64,000 nucleotides of DNA from an uncultured Collinsella sp. (GCA_934668875.1 CAKUON010000010.1:59070-123069), one strand, 5' to 3'; numbered from the stretch's first letter, positions 20,267 through 29,305 are shown. Translations and numbers: made by a program. Notes: a model not told the origin generated them from the letters alone.

Positions 20267-20267
20267 T

Positions 20268-20393
20268 CGAGCGTGGATTTTCTCCCACCGAGATAATGAG
20301 CGTGGATTTTCTCCCGTTTAGAGCGCGCTTGAACGCTCAAAGTGGGAGAAAATCCACGCTCATTTTTCATGTGGGAGATTATCAACGCTCGTT
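20268..20393. repeat. nested palindrome made of four GAGCGTGGATTTTCTCCC-type units
   Basis: Two direct units (20268, 20297) are followed by two inverted units (20342, 20371). Units 2 and 3 pair as the inner stem, and 1 and 4 as the outer stem. The element sits between the convergent TIGR04076 and phosphatase genes, where it could also act as a terminator in both directions. Confidence 0.85.
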
Positions 20394-20427
20394 TCGCGCC
20401 GAAGGCGTGGCCTGCGACCTCGCTTGC

Positions 20428-20874
20428 CTACAGCTGCTCGAGCATAGCGGTGCAACCGGCGAGCACGTCGCGGTAGGTGGCATCGAAATTACCGGTGTAC
20501 CAGGGGTCGGCCACGTCGCCGGGGCGGTCGGTCCAATCGAGCAGGCGCGAGATCCTGCCATCGGGGTCGTCGCCAAAGATGCAACGCAGGCCGCGCGCGT
20601 TCTCGGCATCCATATAGACAATGTGATCCCAGTCGGCATACTCCGCGCGACGCACCTGGCGTGCGCGGTGGGCAACAACGGGAATCCCGACCTCGCGCAG
20701 CTTGGCAACCGTGCCATGATGTGGCGGATTGCCAATCTCCTCGGTTGAGGTCGCCGCAGAATCAATGACGAACTCCGCCTCGCGCCCAGCGCGCCGCACC
20801 AGCTCGGTAAACACCGACTCAGCCATCGTCGAGCGGCAGATATTGCCATGGCAGATAAACAGAATGCGGGACAT
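20428..20874 (-). CDS. low-molecular-weight protein-tyrosine phosphatase
   Basis: This 148-residue protein has the P-loop CHGNICRS (nucleophile Cys8, Arg14) and the late general-acid motif with Asp123 in DPWYTGNF. It hydrolyses phosphotyrosine, and relatives act on tyrosine kinases of capsule or stress systems. It is monocistronic between the nested palindrome and the RpiR gene. A fragment of a second copy of the start of such a gene is found at 25111-25155. Confidence 0.93.
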   Translation of the reverse strand: MSRILFICHGNICRSTMAESVFTELVRRAGREAEFVIDSAATSTEEIGNPPHHGTVAKLREVGIPVVAHRARQVRRAEYADWDHIVYMDAENARGLRCIFGDDPDGRISRLLDWTDRPGDVADPWYTGNFDATYRDVLAGCTAMLEQL

Positions 20875-20934
20875 GGGATGGAAACCTTTCGTGTGAAAGC
20901 TATTGAAGAGCCGATGACGGATTTGTACCTAGCC

Positions 20935-21684
20935 TTATTTTCTAGCCAGTTTGAAATAGCGCTCAAATATCAATTCAAACACGTAATAAAACATCAGGCG
21001 ACTGTCGAGATCCATGCTGCCTAGGCGGATTTCCTTTTGCACCGTGTAGATGGGATAGTCGGCTAGTTTGGACAGAGAGTTGCGCGAAAAGCCGGTGAGC
21101 GTGACCACCTTACAACCACGTGTCTTTGCTATTGAGGTGGCATCGATTGATACCTGCGTTTCACCGCTGACCGAAACGCTAAAGACAAGATCATTTTTGC
21201 CAAGCAATTCGGCGTAATGCCTCATGACGTGGCGTTCACTGAGCGTATCGGTGTTCTTGCCCATTATTTTGAGCTTTTCGGCCATCTCGAGGCACGGGTA
21301 TTTCGAAAAGCCCGAGCAGAAGAACACGATATGCGAGGCGTCCTGGATAAGACTCACAACCGAATCGATGACCCGGTCGTTAAGTAAGTCTTTGGTCTGT
21401 ACGAGCTGGGTGTCGAGCGGAAGTGCCTCGATGGTGAATCGATTGCGGTCAAGTGAGGCAGAATACGATCGCTTGAGCTCTGTGAACCCCGAGAAGCCAA
21501 GTTTATGAGCAAGCCTGACAATTGTATTGGGAGCGACGAAGAACCGCTCGGCAACGCTCTTAAGCGTAGCGTCGTCAACATCATCACGCAGCTCGATGAT
21601 GTAGCGCATGATCTCGCTTTCGAGATCGTTGAGCTTGCTCTCGCCAGCTCGCACATGATCATAAAAAGACTCTTGATCTTTCAT
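20935..21684 (-). CDS. RpiR/MurR-family regulator
   Basis: This 249-residue protein starts at MKDQESFYDH; longer in-frame readings to 21876 have no family similarity. Residues 1-80 form the RpiR HTH (TLKSVAERFFVAPNTIVRLAHKLGF). Residues 100-245 form the SIS sugar-phosphate-binding domain (IVFFCSGFSKYPCLEMAEKL, SVSGET). It is divergent from the GH4-PTS genes and probably senses a phosphosugar to control them. Confidence 0.9.
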   Translation of the reverse strand: MKDQESFYDHVRAGESKLNDLESEIMRYIIELRDDVDDATLKSVAERFFVAPNTIVRLAHKLGFSGFTELKRSYSASLDRNRFTIEALPLDTQLVQTKDLLNDRVIDSVVSLIQDASHIVFFCSGFSKYPCLEMAEKLKIMGKNTDTLSERHVMRHYAELLGKNDLVFSVSVSGETQVSIDATSIAKTRGCKVVTLTGFSRNSLSKLADYPIYTVQKEIRLGSMDLDSRLMFYYVFELIFERYFKLARK

Positions 21685-21982
21685 AAGATGTTTCAGCCCC
21701 TCACACCTCGCCGTACATATGGTACCGCTTTGTGTAGCCAGGTGAGAAATCGGCAACCGGCCAAGATTGCCTATTGCTCCTGAACTGGGCAAACGTGCGT
21801 GTCTGTCTACACATATCTGTGTTGTGAGCGAAATCATGTGTCCCCGTTTCGCATTGGCCAACACGGGGGGTCGCAAATGACCTCATGTCGCAAAATAGCA
21901 ATCGAAACGAAGCAAGCCGAGGGCAACCGCGGAGCCCAAGGTCTTCGAGAACACCGATCAGCCAACCCTGGAGGGACGGAAC
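21685..21982. other. divergent control region between rpiR-like and GH4 genes
   Basis: This 298-bp gap has no coding frame. It must hold the promoters for both directions. GH4 has a GGAGGGACGGAAC ribosome site. No operator palindrome long enough to claim was seen. Confidence 0.5.
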
Positions 21983-23308
21983 ATGAAGGATAAGCTCAAT
22001 ATCGTGATCGTTGGCGGCGGCTCCACGTGGTGCCCCGGCATTCTTAAAGCCCTGACTAAGCATATGGACATTCTGCCGCTGAACCGCGTGATGCTCTATG
22101 ACATCGATGCCGAGCGCCAGCGCCCGATTGGCGAGTTTGGCAAGATCCTCTTCGCCGAGGAGGAGCCCGGTGTGGAGTTTGGTTACACTACCGATAAGGA
22201 CGAGGCGTACACTGACGTCGACTTTGTGCTCTGCCAGATTCGTACCGGTGGCTATGAGATGCGCAGCAAGGACGAGAAGATTCCGCTGCATATGGGAATC
22301 ATCGGTCAGGAGACGGTGGGCCCTGGCGGCATGGCCTACGGCATGCGCTCTATGAATGACATGGTTGAGATCGTCAACGACGTTCGTGCCCATAGCCCGG
22401 AGGCGTGGATTATCAACTACACCAACCCTGCGGCTATCGTGGCGTACGGCCTGGAGCGTGTTCTGCCCGACGAGCATCGCGTTCTCAACATCTGCGATCA
22501 GCCCGTCAACCTCATGCGCTCTTACGGTCGTCTGCTCGGTCGCGATATGAGCAAGACGGAGCCCGTGTACTTTGGCCTCAATCACTTCGGTTGGTTCAAG
22601 CACATCTACGATGAAGAGGGCCATGACCTCGTGCCTCAGATCAAGGAGTACACCGAGAAAAATGGTTTCTTGCCAGCCGATGCCGAGCAGCGTGACCAGT
22701 CCTGGCTCGACACCTACGCCATGGTCAAGGACATGCTCGAGGACTTCCCCGACTATCTGCCCAACACCTATCTGCAGTACTACCTGTATCCCGAGTACAA
22801 GGTGGCGCATCTCGATCCCGATTACACCCGTTCCGACGAGGTCATCAACGGTCGTGAGAAGCGCGTGTTCGCCGAGTGCGAGCGTGTGGCGCAAGTCGGT
22901 ACTGCCAAGGGGTCCTCGGTTGTGCAGAACGATGCTCACGGCGATATGATTGTCGAAATCACTTCTGCCATCTACCGCAACACCAACAAGACCTTCATTG
23001 TCATCGTGCCCAACAACGGCATTATCGAGGGCATGCCCGATGACGCCATGGTCGAGGTCGCGGCAAGTGTGGGCGCCAATGGCCCGCAGCCCTATGCTGT
23101 CGGCAAGATCGGTACCTTCTACCGCGGCCTTATGGAGAACCAGTACGCCTATGAGCGCCTGACTGTTGAAGCTTGGATGGAGGGTTCCTACGAGAAGGCC
23201 CTGCAGGCACTCACGCTTAATCGTCTGGTCGGTGACGCAAAGAAGGCTCGTAAGGTGCTCGATAAGCTCATCGAGGCCAATAAGGATTACTGGCCGGAGC
23301 TTAAGTAG
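21983..23308 (+). CDS. GH4 6-phospho-alpha-glucosidase-like hydrolase
   Basis: This 441-residue NAD- and Mn-dependent hydrolase of family GH4 has the Rossmann loop VGGGSTW at the N-terminus, CDQP (metal cysteine region) and the later NHFGWF. CDxP, as against CNxP, together with NHFGW, is typical of the alpha-specific branch (GlvA/MalH). It would therefore open phosphorylated maltose-type sugars. It is paired with an alpha-glucoside-type EIICB 83 bp downstream and a divergent RpiR regulator, making a compact alpha-glucoside unit. Confidence 0.9.
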   Translation: MKDKLNIVIVGGGSTWCPGILKALTKHMDILPLNRVMLYDIDAERQRPIGEFGKILFAEEEPGVEFGYTTDKDEAYTDVDFVLCQIRTGGYEMRSKDEKIPLHMGIIGQETVGPGGMAYGMRSMNDMVEIVNDVRAHSPEAWIINYTNPAAIVAYGLERVLPDEHRVLNICDQPVNLMRSYGRLLGRDMSKTEPVYFGLNHFGWFKHIYDEEGHDLVPQIKEYTEKNGFLPADAEQRDQSWLDTYAMVKDMLEDFPDYLPNTYLQYYLYPEYKVAHLDPDYTRSDEVINGREKRVFAECERVAQVGTAKGSSVVQNDAHGDMIVEITSAIYRNTNKTFIVIVPNNGIIEGMPDDAMVEVAASVGANGPQPYAVGKIGTFYRGLMENQYAYERLTVEAWMEGSYEKALQALTLNRLVGDAKKARKVLDKLIEANKDYWPELK

Positions 23309-23337
23309 TCAGTTCTATAGCGCTTGATAACTGTTAT

Positions 23338-23368
23338 GGGGCGTGTGGATTGTAGAGCTGCACGCCCC
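23338..23368 (+). terminator. leaky terminator or processing hairpin between GH4 and EIICB
   Basis: Eight-base arms (ggggcgtg / cacgcccc) are followed by gtttcttt. Placed between two genes of one unit, it may lower permease expression relative to the hydrolase. Confidence 0.5.
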
Positions 23369-23390
23369 GTTTCTTTAAGAGGGGTATCCC

Positions 23391-24953
23391 ATGAACAAAG
23401 ACGAGCTGCTGGCAAAGTTCCAGCGCCTGGGCAAGGTCCTCATGACGCCCGTCCTGATTCTGCCAATCGCCGGCATCCTTCAGGGCTTTGGAAATGCCTT
23501 TACCAGTCCCACCCTTACGGCAGCTGTTCCCTGGCTTGCTGCTCCTGGCTTTGCGATTTTCTTTTCGATTCTTAAGGCCGCGGCCGGCATCGTTATGAAC
23601 AACATTCCGGTTATCTTCTCGATCTGTCTCGCCTATGGCTTCGCCAAGTCCGAGAAGGCTACCGCGGCGCTTTGTGGCTTTTTGGGCTACATGTGCATGA
23701 ACTCCGTGATGGGTACGTTCCTCACGGCGACCGGCGTTATCGATCCTGCCAACCTCACCACGGGCCAGAGCACCATCCTGGGTATCACCACGCTTGACAC
23801 CGGCGTTATCGGCGGTCTTCTGGTGGGTGCAATCGTCGCATGGTTGCATAATCGTTACTACAAGATTGAGCTGCCTGCCGTGTTCTCCATCTTCAACGGC
23901 ACGCGCTTTATTCCGGCGGTAACGCTGCTCTCGTGCAGCGTCCTCGCATTGGTCATGTCCTTTGTTTTCCCGTTTATTCAGAACGCTCTCGGTGCGCTGT
24001 CCGAGTTCATCAAGACCACGGGTGCCTTCGGTGCATTTGTCTACGGCGCCGGCGAGCGCATGCTCCTGCCTTTTGGCCTGCATCACTTTGTCTATTTGCC
24101 GTTCTTCTTCACGTCACTCGGTGGCGTCGAGACTATCGACGGCCAGACTGTTCAGGGCGCTATCAATATCTACAACGCGATCTTGGGCTCTCCCAGCACG
24201 CCGTTTAACATCGAGGTCAGCCGTTTTGTCATGAACGGCAAGGTCATCTTCGCCATGTTTGGCCTGCCCGGCGCTGCACTCGCCTTCTACAAGACGGCGC
24301 TTCCCAAAAACAAGAAGAAGACCGCAGCGCTCATGATTGCCATTGTGGTGCCCTGCATCCTTTCCGGCATCACCGAGCCGCTCGAGTATTCCTTCCTGTT
24401 TATCGCGCCCATCCTCTACGTGTTCCACGCTCTCATGGCTGGTCTTGCCTATGCGCTGACCTATATCCTGCAGTTCAACGTGGCTGGTTCCGCATCCTTC
24501 GGCGGCCCTCTCCTGTCGCTTATCTTTAATGGCATCATGGGCGCCGCAAAGGGTTCCAACTGGCAGGTTATCCTGTTCCTCGGTCCCATCTATTTCGTGG
24601 TGTACTACTTCGTCTTCAAGTTCATCATTCTTAAGAAGGATCTAAAGACCCCTGGCCGTGAGGAAGAGTCCGACGATGAGGCCGAGAAGGCTCCTCGTAC
24701 GGTGATTAGCGACCTGATTCCCGCCATCGTTGAGGCAGTGGGCGGCGACAACAATATTAAGTCTGTCGAGGCCTGCTTCACCCGTCTGCGCATCCAGCTC
24801 AATGACTGTGACAAGGTGGTTGATGACGCCGAGTTTACCGAAAAGCTCGAAGCGCGTGGCATCGTGCATGTCAACGGCGGCGTGCAGATTGTCTACGGTA
24901 ATATGGCTTCTAACTACGCAACCCAGATGCGTGAGCTGCTGGGCATGGAGTAG
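23391..24953 (+). CDS. PTS EIICB permease, alpha-glucoside/maltose type
   Basis: This 520-residue permease has an EIIC membrane domain first (about 1-420, opening KFQRLGKVLMTPVLILPIAG) and a C-terminal EIIB domain (about 440-520) with the phosphocysteine at Cys462 in ACFTRLR. No EIIA is fused. C-before-B order and the GlvC/MalX-like start fit the glucose/maltose PTS superfamily. The sugar phosphate produced is probably the substrate of the GH4 enzyme upstream. Confidence 0.92.
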   Translation: MNKDELLAKFQRLGKVLMTPVLILPIAGILQGFGNAFTSPTLTAAVPWLAAPGFAIFFSILKAAAGIVMNNIPVIFSICLAYGFAKSEKATAALCGFLGYMCMNSVMGTFLTATGVIDPANLTTGQSTILGITTLDTGVIGGLLVGAIVAWLHNRYYKIELPAVFSIFNGTRFIPAVTLLSCSVLALVMSFVFPFIQNALGALSEFIKTTGAFGAFVYGAGERMLLPFGLHHFVYLPFFFTSLGGVETIDGQTVQGAINIYNAILGSPSTPFNIEVSRFVMNGKVIFAMFGLPGAALAFYKTALPKNKKKTAALMIAIVVPCILSGITEPLEYSFLFIAPILYVFHALMAGLAYALTYILQFNVAGSASFGGPLLSLIFNGIMGAAKGSNWQVILFLGPIYFVVYYFVFKFIILKKDLKTPGREEESDDEAEKAPRTVISDLIPAIVEAVGGDNNIKSVEACFTRLRIQLNDCDKVVDDAEFTEKLEARGIVHVNGGVQIVYGNMASNYATQMRELLGME

Positions 24954-24983
24954 ACACCCCGCATACCTATAGAATCCGGTATA

Positions 24984-25027
24984 AAAGGCGGTGGCAGACA
25001 ATGCGTCTGCCACCGCCTTTAAGTTTT
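24984..25027 (+). terminator. rho-independent terminator after EIICB
   Basis: Perfect 16-bp arms (24984-24999 and 25005-25020) enclose a 5-nt loop, then aagttttt. This is a strong end for the alpha-glucoside unit. Confidence 0.92.
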
Positions 25028-25110
25028 TGTAAAGCTCCCTATGGCGTAAATACTGGCAGATGGAATCTCTTGAATTGCCTGTATGTCCACATTTTTGAGG
25101 TGCTTTAGCC

Positions 25111-25155
25111 CTAGCGACAAATGTTCCCGTGGCAGATAAAAAGAATGCGTTGCAC
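25111..25155 (-). pseudogene. 5' remnant of a low-molecular-weight tyrosine phosphatase gene
   Basis: Read on the minus strand, a GTG behind an AGGAG site opens VQRILFICHGNICR and then hits TAG. This is the start and full P-loop of the family seen at 20428-20874. The DNA also resembles the start of that gene (for example ggcagataaa-agaatgcg). Nothing downstream of the stop matches the rest of the enzyme. It is therefore a truncated copy, too short to be active. Confidence 0.7.
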
Positions 25156-25185
25156 AGGGTCTCCTTTCTATGCGGTCGGCGGGGC

Positions 25186-26556
25186 TTACAGACTGCCCTT
25201 GAGGCAATTTGTTCCGATGAAGCCCGCCGCGTACAGGGGGAGATGGCGCAGCTCGCGTCCGTCATCGGTTTCGCTGCGGGCAAAATTGTTCTCGGACAAA
25301 ATGTAGGCATATGGCGATCGGGCTTTGTCCATAAACGACCCGAGGGTTCTCGCCCGCACGTTGCGTGCGGACTTTACCTCGACGGGAACGATTTCCATAC
25401 GGTCGGTCTGAAGTAGGAAATCGAGCTCGCCGCTCGTCTTCCAAGAAGACGGCGGCATCCAATAGTACGTTTGCAAACCATTGCTCGAAAATGCCTGCAT
25501 GACCGAGTTTTCCGCCAGGGCACCTCGAAAGTCGGAAGACAGCGCAACGGTGGAATCCTCTTTGAGGTCGAGCCAGAGCCGCGGGTTGATCCCGAGTTTG
25601 TAGAACATGAGGCCTGTATCGAGAAGATAGACCTTAAAGAAGCTTCCCTCTTCGTCGTCGAAGGGAACGAGGGGAGGTTCGATGCCTTCGGTCAGGTTGT
25701 TGACCGATATGATGCCCGCGCCCTCGAGCCAGTCGAGTGGCTCGATGAGCTTGGCGCGGCGGCCTCCACGTTCGACCTCGGAATATTTGAATTTTTTGGT
25801 CGAGGACCGTAGCAGTTGGGCGGGAATGGAACGCCAGACCTTGCGCGCCGCCACGCCACTGATCCCGTTTTCGGGGTCGGTCATATCGGCGGTGTAGGTC
25901 TCGTCGATTTCGCGCTGCTCGACGCGCGCGTCTTCGATGGATAGCGTCTTGCGATATGCGTTGACGGCGGCGGGCATGCCGCCCACGATCTGATATCGAT
26001 GAAACAGGCTGAGTGCGGCTTGGTGTGCGGCGTAAGTCTCGAGCGTGCCGGCGTGGGTGCGAACGGCATCGGCCATCTGCTCCTCATCGAGCGCCCAGAG
26101 AAACTCCTCGAACGACATGGGATGCATGGTCTCTTGACGAACGCCACTGGGAAAAGGCAACTTGCGCTTGCGCGTGGCGACACCGAGTTGGCTGCCGGTC
26201 GCGCATATGCGCCAGCCCGAATCCGAGAAAAAGCGAAGCGAGTTGAGCGCCCGTTCGCAGAGCTGCACCTCGTCAAACAGGATGAAGGCGGTTTCCTTGC
26301 GAATGGGGGTGCGTTTATAGTCTGAAATCCGCGCCACGATGGTGTCAACGTCGTCGGTGGGACAGTCGAACAGAGGGGCGATCAGCTCAAGATCGGTCTG
26401 AAAGTCGAGTTTGACAAACGCATCGCCGGCGATTCGCCTGCCGATTTCCTCGGCAGCGTACGTTTTGCCTACGCGTCGCGCACCACGGATGAGGAGGGGG
26501 CGTGAGGCGTCCTTTGTCGCCCATGATTCGATAACGGATTCGATTGATCTGCGCAT
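25186..26556 (-). CDS. AAA+ ATPase with C-terminal DUF4143 domain (first copy)
   Basis: This 456-residue protein has Walker A GARRVGKT at 25-32 and Walker B FILFDEVQ. It then has a winged-helix-like middle and a DUF4143 domain with an ELDFLL ... VEVKSARN core that looks like a PD-(D/E)xK nuclease fold. Such ATPases are common solitary accessory genes of unknown function. A second, diverged member lies at 34273. An array of palindromes sits directly upstream (26571-26664). The gene ends near a phosphatase remnant, a sign of past rearrangement. Confidence 0.9.
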   Translation of the reverse strand: MRRSIESVIESWATKDASRPLLIRGARRVGKTYAAEEIGRRIAGDAFVKLDFQTDLELIAPLFDCPTDDVDTIVARISDYKRTPIRKETAFILFDEVQLCERALNSLRFFSDSGWRICATGSQLGVATRKRKLPFPSGVRQETMHPMSFEEFLWALDEEQMADAVRTHAGTLETYAAHQAALSLFHRYQIVGGMPAAVNAYRKTLSIEDARVEQREIDETYTADMTDPENGISGVAARKVWRSIPAQLLRSSTKKFKYSEVERGGRRAKLIEPLDWLEGAGIISVNNLTEGIEPPLVPFDDEEGSFFKVYLLDTGLMFYKLGINPRLWLDLKEDSTVALSSDFRGALAENSVMQAFSSNGLQTYYWMPPSSWKTSGELDFLLQTDRMEIVPVEVKSARNVRARTLGSFMDKARSPYAYILSENNFARSETDDGRELRHLPLYAAGFIGTNCLKGSL

Positions 26557-26570
26557 GGGGCCGCCTTTCC

Positions 26571-26664
26571 GATTTCGTGTACTTCAGATACATAGTTTAG
26601 TACGATTTCGTGTACTTAAAATACACGAAATCGTAGAAAAGCGTGTATCTGAAATACACGAAAT
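26571..26664. repeat. palindrome array upstream of first DUF4143 ATPase
   Basis: The central copy has perfect 14-bp arms (tacgatttcgtgta, 7-nt centre, tacacgaaatcgta; 26601-26635). Diverged copies flank it at about 26571 and 26642. AT-rich and next to the start codon, it is a likely operator or recognition site of the ATPase itself. Confidence 0.8.
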
Positions 26665-26751
26665 TGCACTGCTGGAGCTTGCAGGCGGATAAACACTACT
26701 CGTATGGGACGGTTTTCACCGGTTGCTCGTCACCTTGGGCTATGTTCGCCT

Positions 26752-28005
26752 CTATGCCTGTATCCGGGGCTGTGCTGATTGACGGTGGCGCTCCCAGCGA
26801 GCCAACTTAATCGTCACCAGCGTAAGCGCCCAGGCGACAAGCGAGAACGCGGCGCCCACTGCGCCAACGTAGGCAATGCCAACGCTGCTCACCACGGCGC
26901 CGCCTACTGCGGTGCCAAACGAAATGCCGACGTTAAACGCCATGGGCTCAACCGAACTTGCGAGTACCATCGACTTGGGATGGCGGCTGCGAGCCACGTC
27001 CATAAAGTGCGTGATGCACGAGACCGAGAACAGGTACATGAGCATTGCCAAACTAAAGACAAAGACAAGTGCGAGCGGCATGGTGCCGCCCACGGCAAAC
27101 AGCCCGAGTAACGCCGCCGCCTGCAGCGCGAACGTAACCAGCAGTGCCTTCATGCCAAAACGCGCGTCGATCCATCCGCCCAAGATGTTCGAGATTAGGC
27201 AGAACACGCCGTAGGCCATAAGCGTGGTGCTCGCCTGAACAGTGCCCATGCCCAGCACCTGCTCAAGATAAGGCGTCACGTAGCCGTAGAACACATAGAC
27301 CGATCCCACGCCAAACAAAAAGATGAGCATGCCGGTGATGATGCTCGGTTCGCGTAGAAGCCCCGCCTGCTCGCGAAAGGTGGCAGGCTCGTCGGTTTGC
27401 CCAGCGCGCGGCATAAACGCCACGAGCGCTCCGCAGATCAAAACGGCAAAGGTCAGCGTGCCGTACATGGCCACGTGCCAATCGAGCGTGTCGGCCACGA
27501 ACTTGCCGATCGAAGTGACAAAGACCATTGCCACGGAAAACGCACCATATACCACCGAGATGGCAAGCGAAGTTTGCTGCGGGGACAGAAGCTCAGGGAT
27601 GTACGTCACGCCCACGGCGAGCAGCGCACCCGAGACAGAGCCCAGGATGATGCGCGAGATAAACAGCACCTGGAAGTTGGGCGCCAACGCCATGACCAGA
27701 TTGCCGAGCACAAAGATAATGCTGTAGCACACGAGCAGCTGGTAACGACGGAAGCGCCCCGTGCTGAGCGCAAGCACCGGCGTCGCGATGGCGTAGACCA
27801 GTGCAAAAACGCTGATGAGCTGGCCCGCAGTGGCAAGCGAGATGCCGAGTTCCGTCGCCAAGTCACTTTCGATGCCGATGACCACGAACTCGGAGCAGCC
27901 GAGCGAGAATCCCAACAGCACGAGCAGCGCCAGGCAGAGCCTGGTGCGCGCGGGGGAGAGCGCGGCGGCGGTTGATTTACTTTTAGACGTGGTTGCGGCG
28001 GTCAA
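26752..28005 (-). CDS. MFS transporter, AraJ/NepI-like (DHA1)
   Basis: This is a twelve-helix transporter of about 417 residues. The start is taken as the TTG eight bases behind GGAG (protein opens with TAATTSKSKS). An upstream TTG at 28053 is possible but lacks a ribosome site. GRFRRYQLL between helices 2 and 3 matches motif A. The early segment GFSLGCSEFVVIGI is typical of AraJ/YdhP-type sugar or purine-nucleoside exporters. Substrate unknown. It is divergent from the LpdD-IDI gene. Confidence 0.85.
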   Translation of the reverse strand: MTAATTSKSKSTAAALSPARTRLCLALLVLLGFSLGCSEFVVIGIESDLATELGISLATAGQLISVFALVYAIATPVLALSTGRFRRYQLLVCYSIIFVLGNLVMALAPNFQVLFISRIILGSVSGALLAVGVTYIPELLSPQQTSLAISVVYGAFSVAMVFVTSIGKFVADTLDWHVAMYGTLTFAVLICGALVAFMPRAGQTDEPATFREQAGLLREPSIITGMLIFLFGVGSVYVFYGYVTPYLEQVLGMGTVQASTTLMAYGVFCLISNILGGWIDARFGMKALLVTFALQAAALLGLFAVGGTMPLALVFVFSLAMLMYLFSVSCITHFMDVARSRHPKSMVLASSVEPMAFNVGISFGTAVGGAVVSSVGIAYVGAVGAAFSLVAWALTLVTIKLARWERHRQSAQPRIQA

Positions 28006-28085
28006 GGTTGTCACTCCAATGTCGCATGAATAAGCGGGATTCAATCCCTGCAACTCTAACAGAATGTGTCAGGTGCCTGCCTCCT

Positions 28086-28114
28086 TTGTCGCAGGCTGCG
28101 CTTGCCTGTATAGT
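28086..28114 (+). promoter_or_regulatory. promoter of the LpdD-IDI gene
   Basis: TTGTCG and TATAGT are spaced exactly 17 bp, about 53 bp before the ATG at 28167. Confidence 0.65.
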
Positions 28115-28166
28115 CGCAATACAGGCGAAGATGGTCTCAGGTACATTGCGGGCGACAGGAGATCCC

Positions 28167-29114
28167 ATGGGTATGCACACGACAAAGGTTGCAGTGGGCG
28201 AGGGCAAGTTTGTGCTCGAGGCCCAGTTGACGGTGACGCCGCGAGGCATGGCGGTGTACGCCTGCTCGCCTGAGTTCGCGCACCTGGGCGCCACGGCGCA
28301 GGCCATTCCGCGCCCCGAGCCCGGCCGTACGGCGACGGTGAGCATCCTGGCCGTTCCGTGTCATCGAGACGAGATCCCGGCGCACGATATCGCGGCGGCG
28401 CTGGCCACGCGCTTTGGCGTGCCGGTAGTCGTAAGCACGGGTTTTCATGTGGAGAACGCGACCGCGGACGACTTGCGGCGCATGCTCGATACCACCAAGG
28501 AACTCATTGCCGCGCTCGAGGAGGCCGCAGCCCGCATTCTGCGCGCCGGCTGGGATGAGGGCGGCGCAGGCGCCGAGGTCGTGGCGGTCGATGCCGCGAC
28601 CGGCGAGGCGCTCGGCCCCGTCGATCGCATCGAGGCCCATACCGGCGAGGGCATTCTGCATCAGGCATTTCTGACGCTTCTGGTCGAGGGCCAGGGCGAA
28701 GACGCGCGCCTGCTGCTCTGTCGCCGCAGTCCGCTCAAACGACTGTGGGGCGGGGTGCTGGCCGATAGCTGTGCCGGCCATCCGCTCCCCGGGGAGGACG
28801 TTGTCGCCGCGACGGCGCGCCGCATCAACGAAGAGCTCGGCATCACGCGCGCACCCGACCAGCTCAAACACCTCGGTCACGTGACCTACCGCGAGGACCA
28901 CGGCGACGGCCGCTGCGAGTGCGAATGGTGCGAGGTCTACCTTGCCCATGTTGAGCCGGGCGAGCTGCATATCAACCAAGAGGAGATCTCGGAAGTGCGC
29001 CGCGTGGCCCCGTCCGAGCTCAAAGGCTACCTGCAGGGTCACCCCGAGCAGCTGGCCCCCTGGCTCCGCGAGGCCCTCAGCGACCCATCCATCCGTACGG
29101 CTCTCGCTATGTAA
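28167..29114 (+). CDS. fusion of LpdD-like prenyl-flavin chaperone domain and type I isopentenyl-diphosphate isomerase
   Basis: This 315-residue protein starts at the ATG behind ACAGGAG. Residues about 1-120 match the LpdD pattern: HLGATAQAIPRP, then SILAVPCHRDEI, then VVVSTGFHVENAT (chaperone of prenylated flavin in gallate decarboxylase systems). Residues about 150-315 are a Nudix-fold IDI-1, with the active-site Cys202 in ADSCAGHP, metal-binding His205 and catalytic-acid Glu253 in ECEWCEVY. IDI turns isopentenyl diphosphate into the dimethylallyl form, the prenyl source used to make prenyl-FMN. UbiD and UbiX genes follow. The link to prenyl-FMN supply is inference; a general isoprenoid role is the alternative. 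Confidence 0.85.
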   Translation: MGMHTTKVAVGEGKFVLEAQLTVTPRGMAVYACSPEFAHLGATAQAIPRPEPGRTATVSILAVPCHRDEIPAHDIAAALATRFGVPVVVSTGFHVENATADDLRRMLDTTKELIAALEEAAARILRAGWDEGGAGAEVVAVDAATGEALGPVDRIEAHTGEGILHQAFLTLLVEGQGEDARLLLCRRSPLKRLWGGVLADSCAGHPLPGEDVVAATARRINEELGITRAPDQLKHLGHVTYREDHGDGRCECEWCEVYLAHVEPGELHINQEEISEVRRVAPSELKGYLQGHPEQLAPWLREALSDPSIRTALAM

Positions 29115-29139
29115 CAAAGGTACAGTCTCTTTGCCATAT
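29109..29139. repeat. degenerate TTTGTCACA-family palindrome at stop codon
   Basis: The left arm overlaps the stop codon of the LpdD-IDI gene (atgtaacaaagg), and the right arm is tctctttgccatat. It is a weak member of the family seen clearly at 34086, 35596, 37545 and 42340. Confidence 0.4.
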
Positions 29140-29145
29140 CCAAAC

Positions 29146-29208
29146 CGTCACAACATTCGATGAAAATCTCGAAAACGAAGAAAACCGTCGAATGTTGTGA
29201 CGCTTTTT
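29146..29208 (+). terminator. palindrome with T-run after LpdD-IDI gene
   Basis: Perfect 15-bp arms (29146-29160 and 29188-29202, cgtcacaacattcga type) enclose 27 nt and run into cTTTTTg. It probably ends or attenuates transcription before the transporter gene. Confidence 0.7.
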
Positions 29209-29275
29209 GTCCAGAGGACCGCTTCTCATCCAAAAAATCCGCTTGACTGTATTGCCGCAACACAGCGCAACGTAA

Positions 29276-29305
29276 GGGGTGTCCGATAACGGGCGCCCCT
29301 TTTTA
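29276..29305 (+). terminator. second terminator-like hairpin before the SLC13 gene
   Basis: ggggtgtccg and cgggcgcccc pair with two wobbles around ataa and are followed by TTTTT. It lies 50 bp before the transporter start, so it may be a leader attenuator. Confidence 0.65.

Noticed and set aside
21685..21876. N-terminal extension of the RpiR regulator
   Set aside because: The extra 64 residues match nothing in the family and lie over the divergent control region; the internal ATG fits the family start.
25186..26556. DUF4143 ATPase as part of a restriction-modification or known defence operon
   Set aside because: No methylase, specificity subunit or other defence gene is adjacent. Only the nuclease-like core hints at it.
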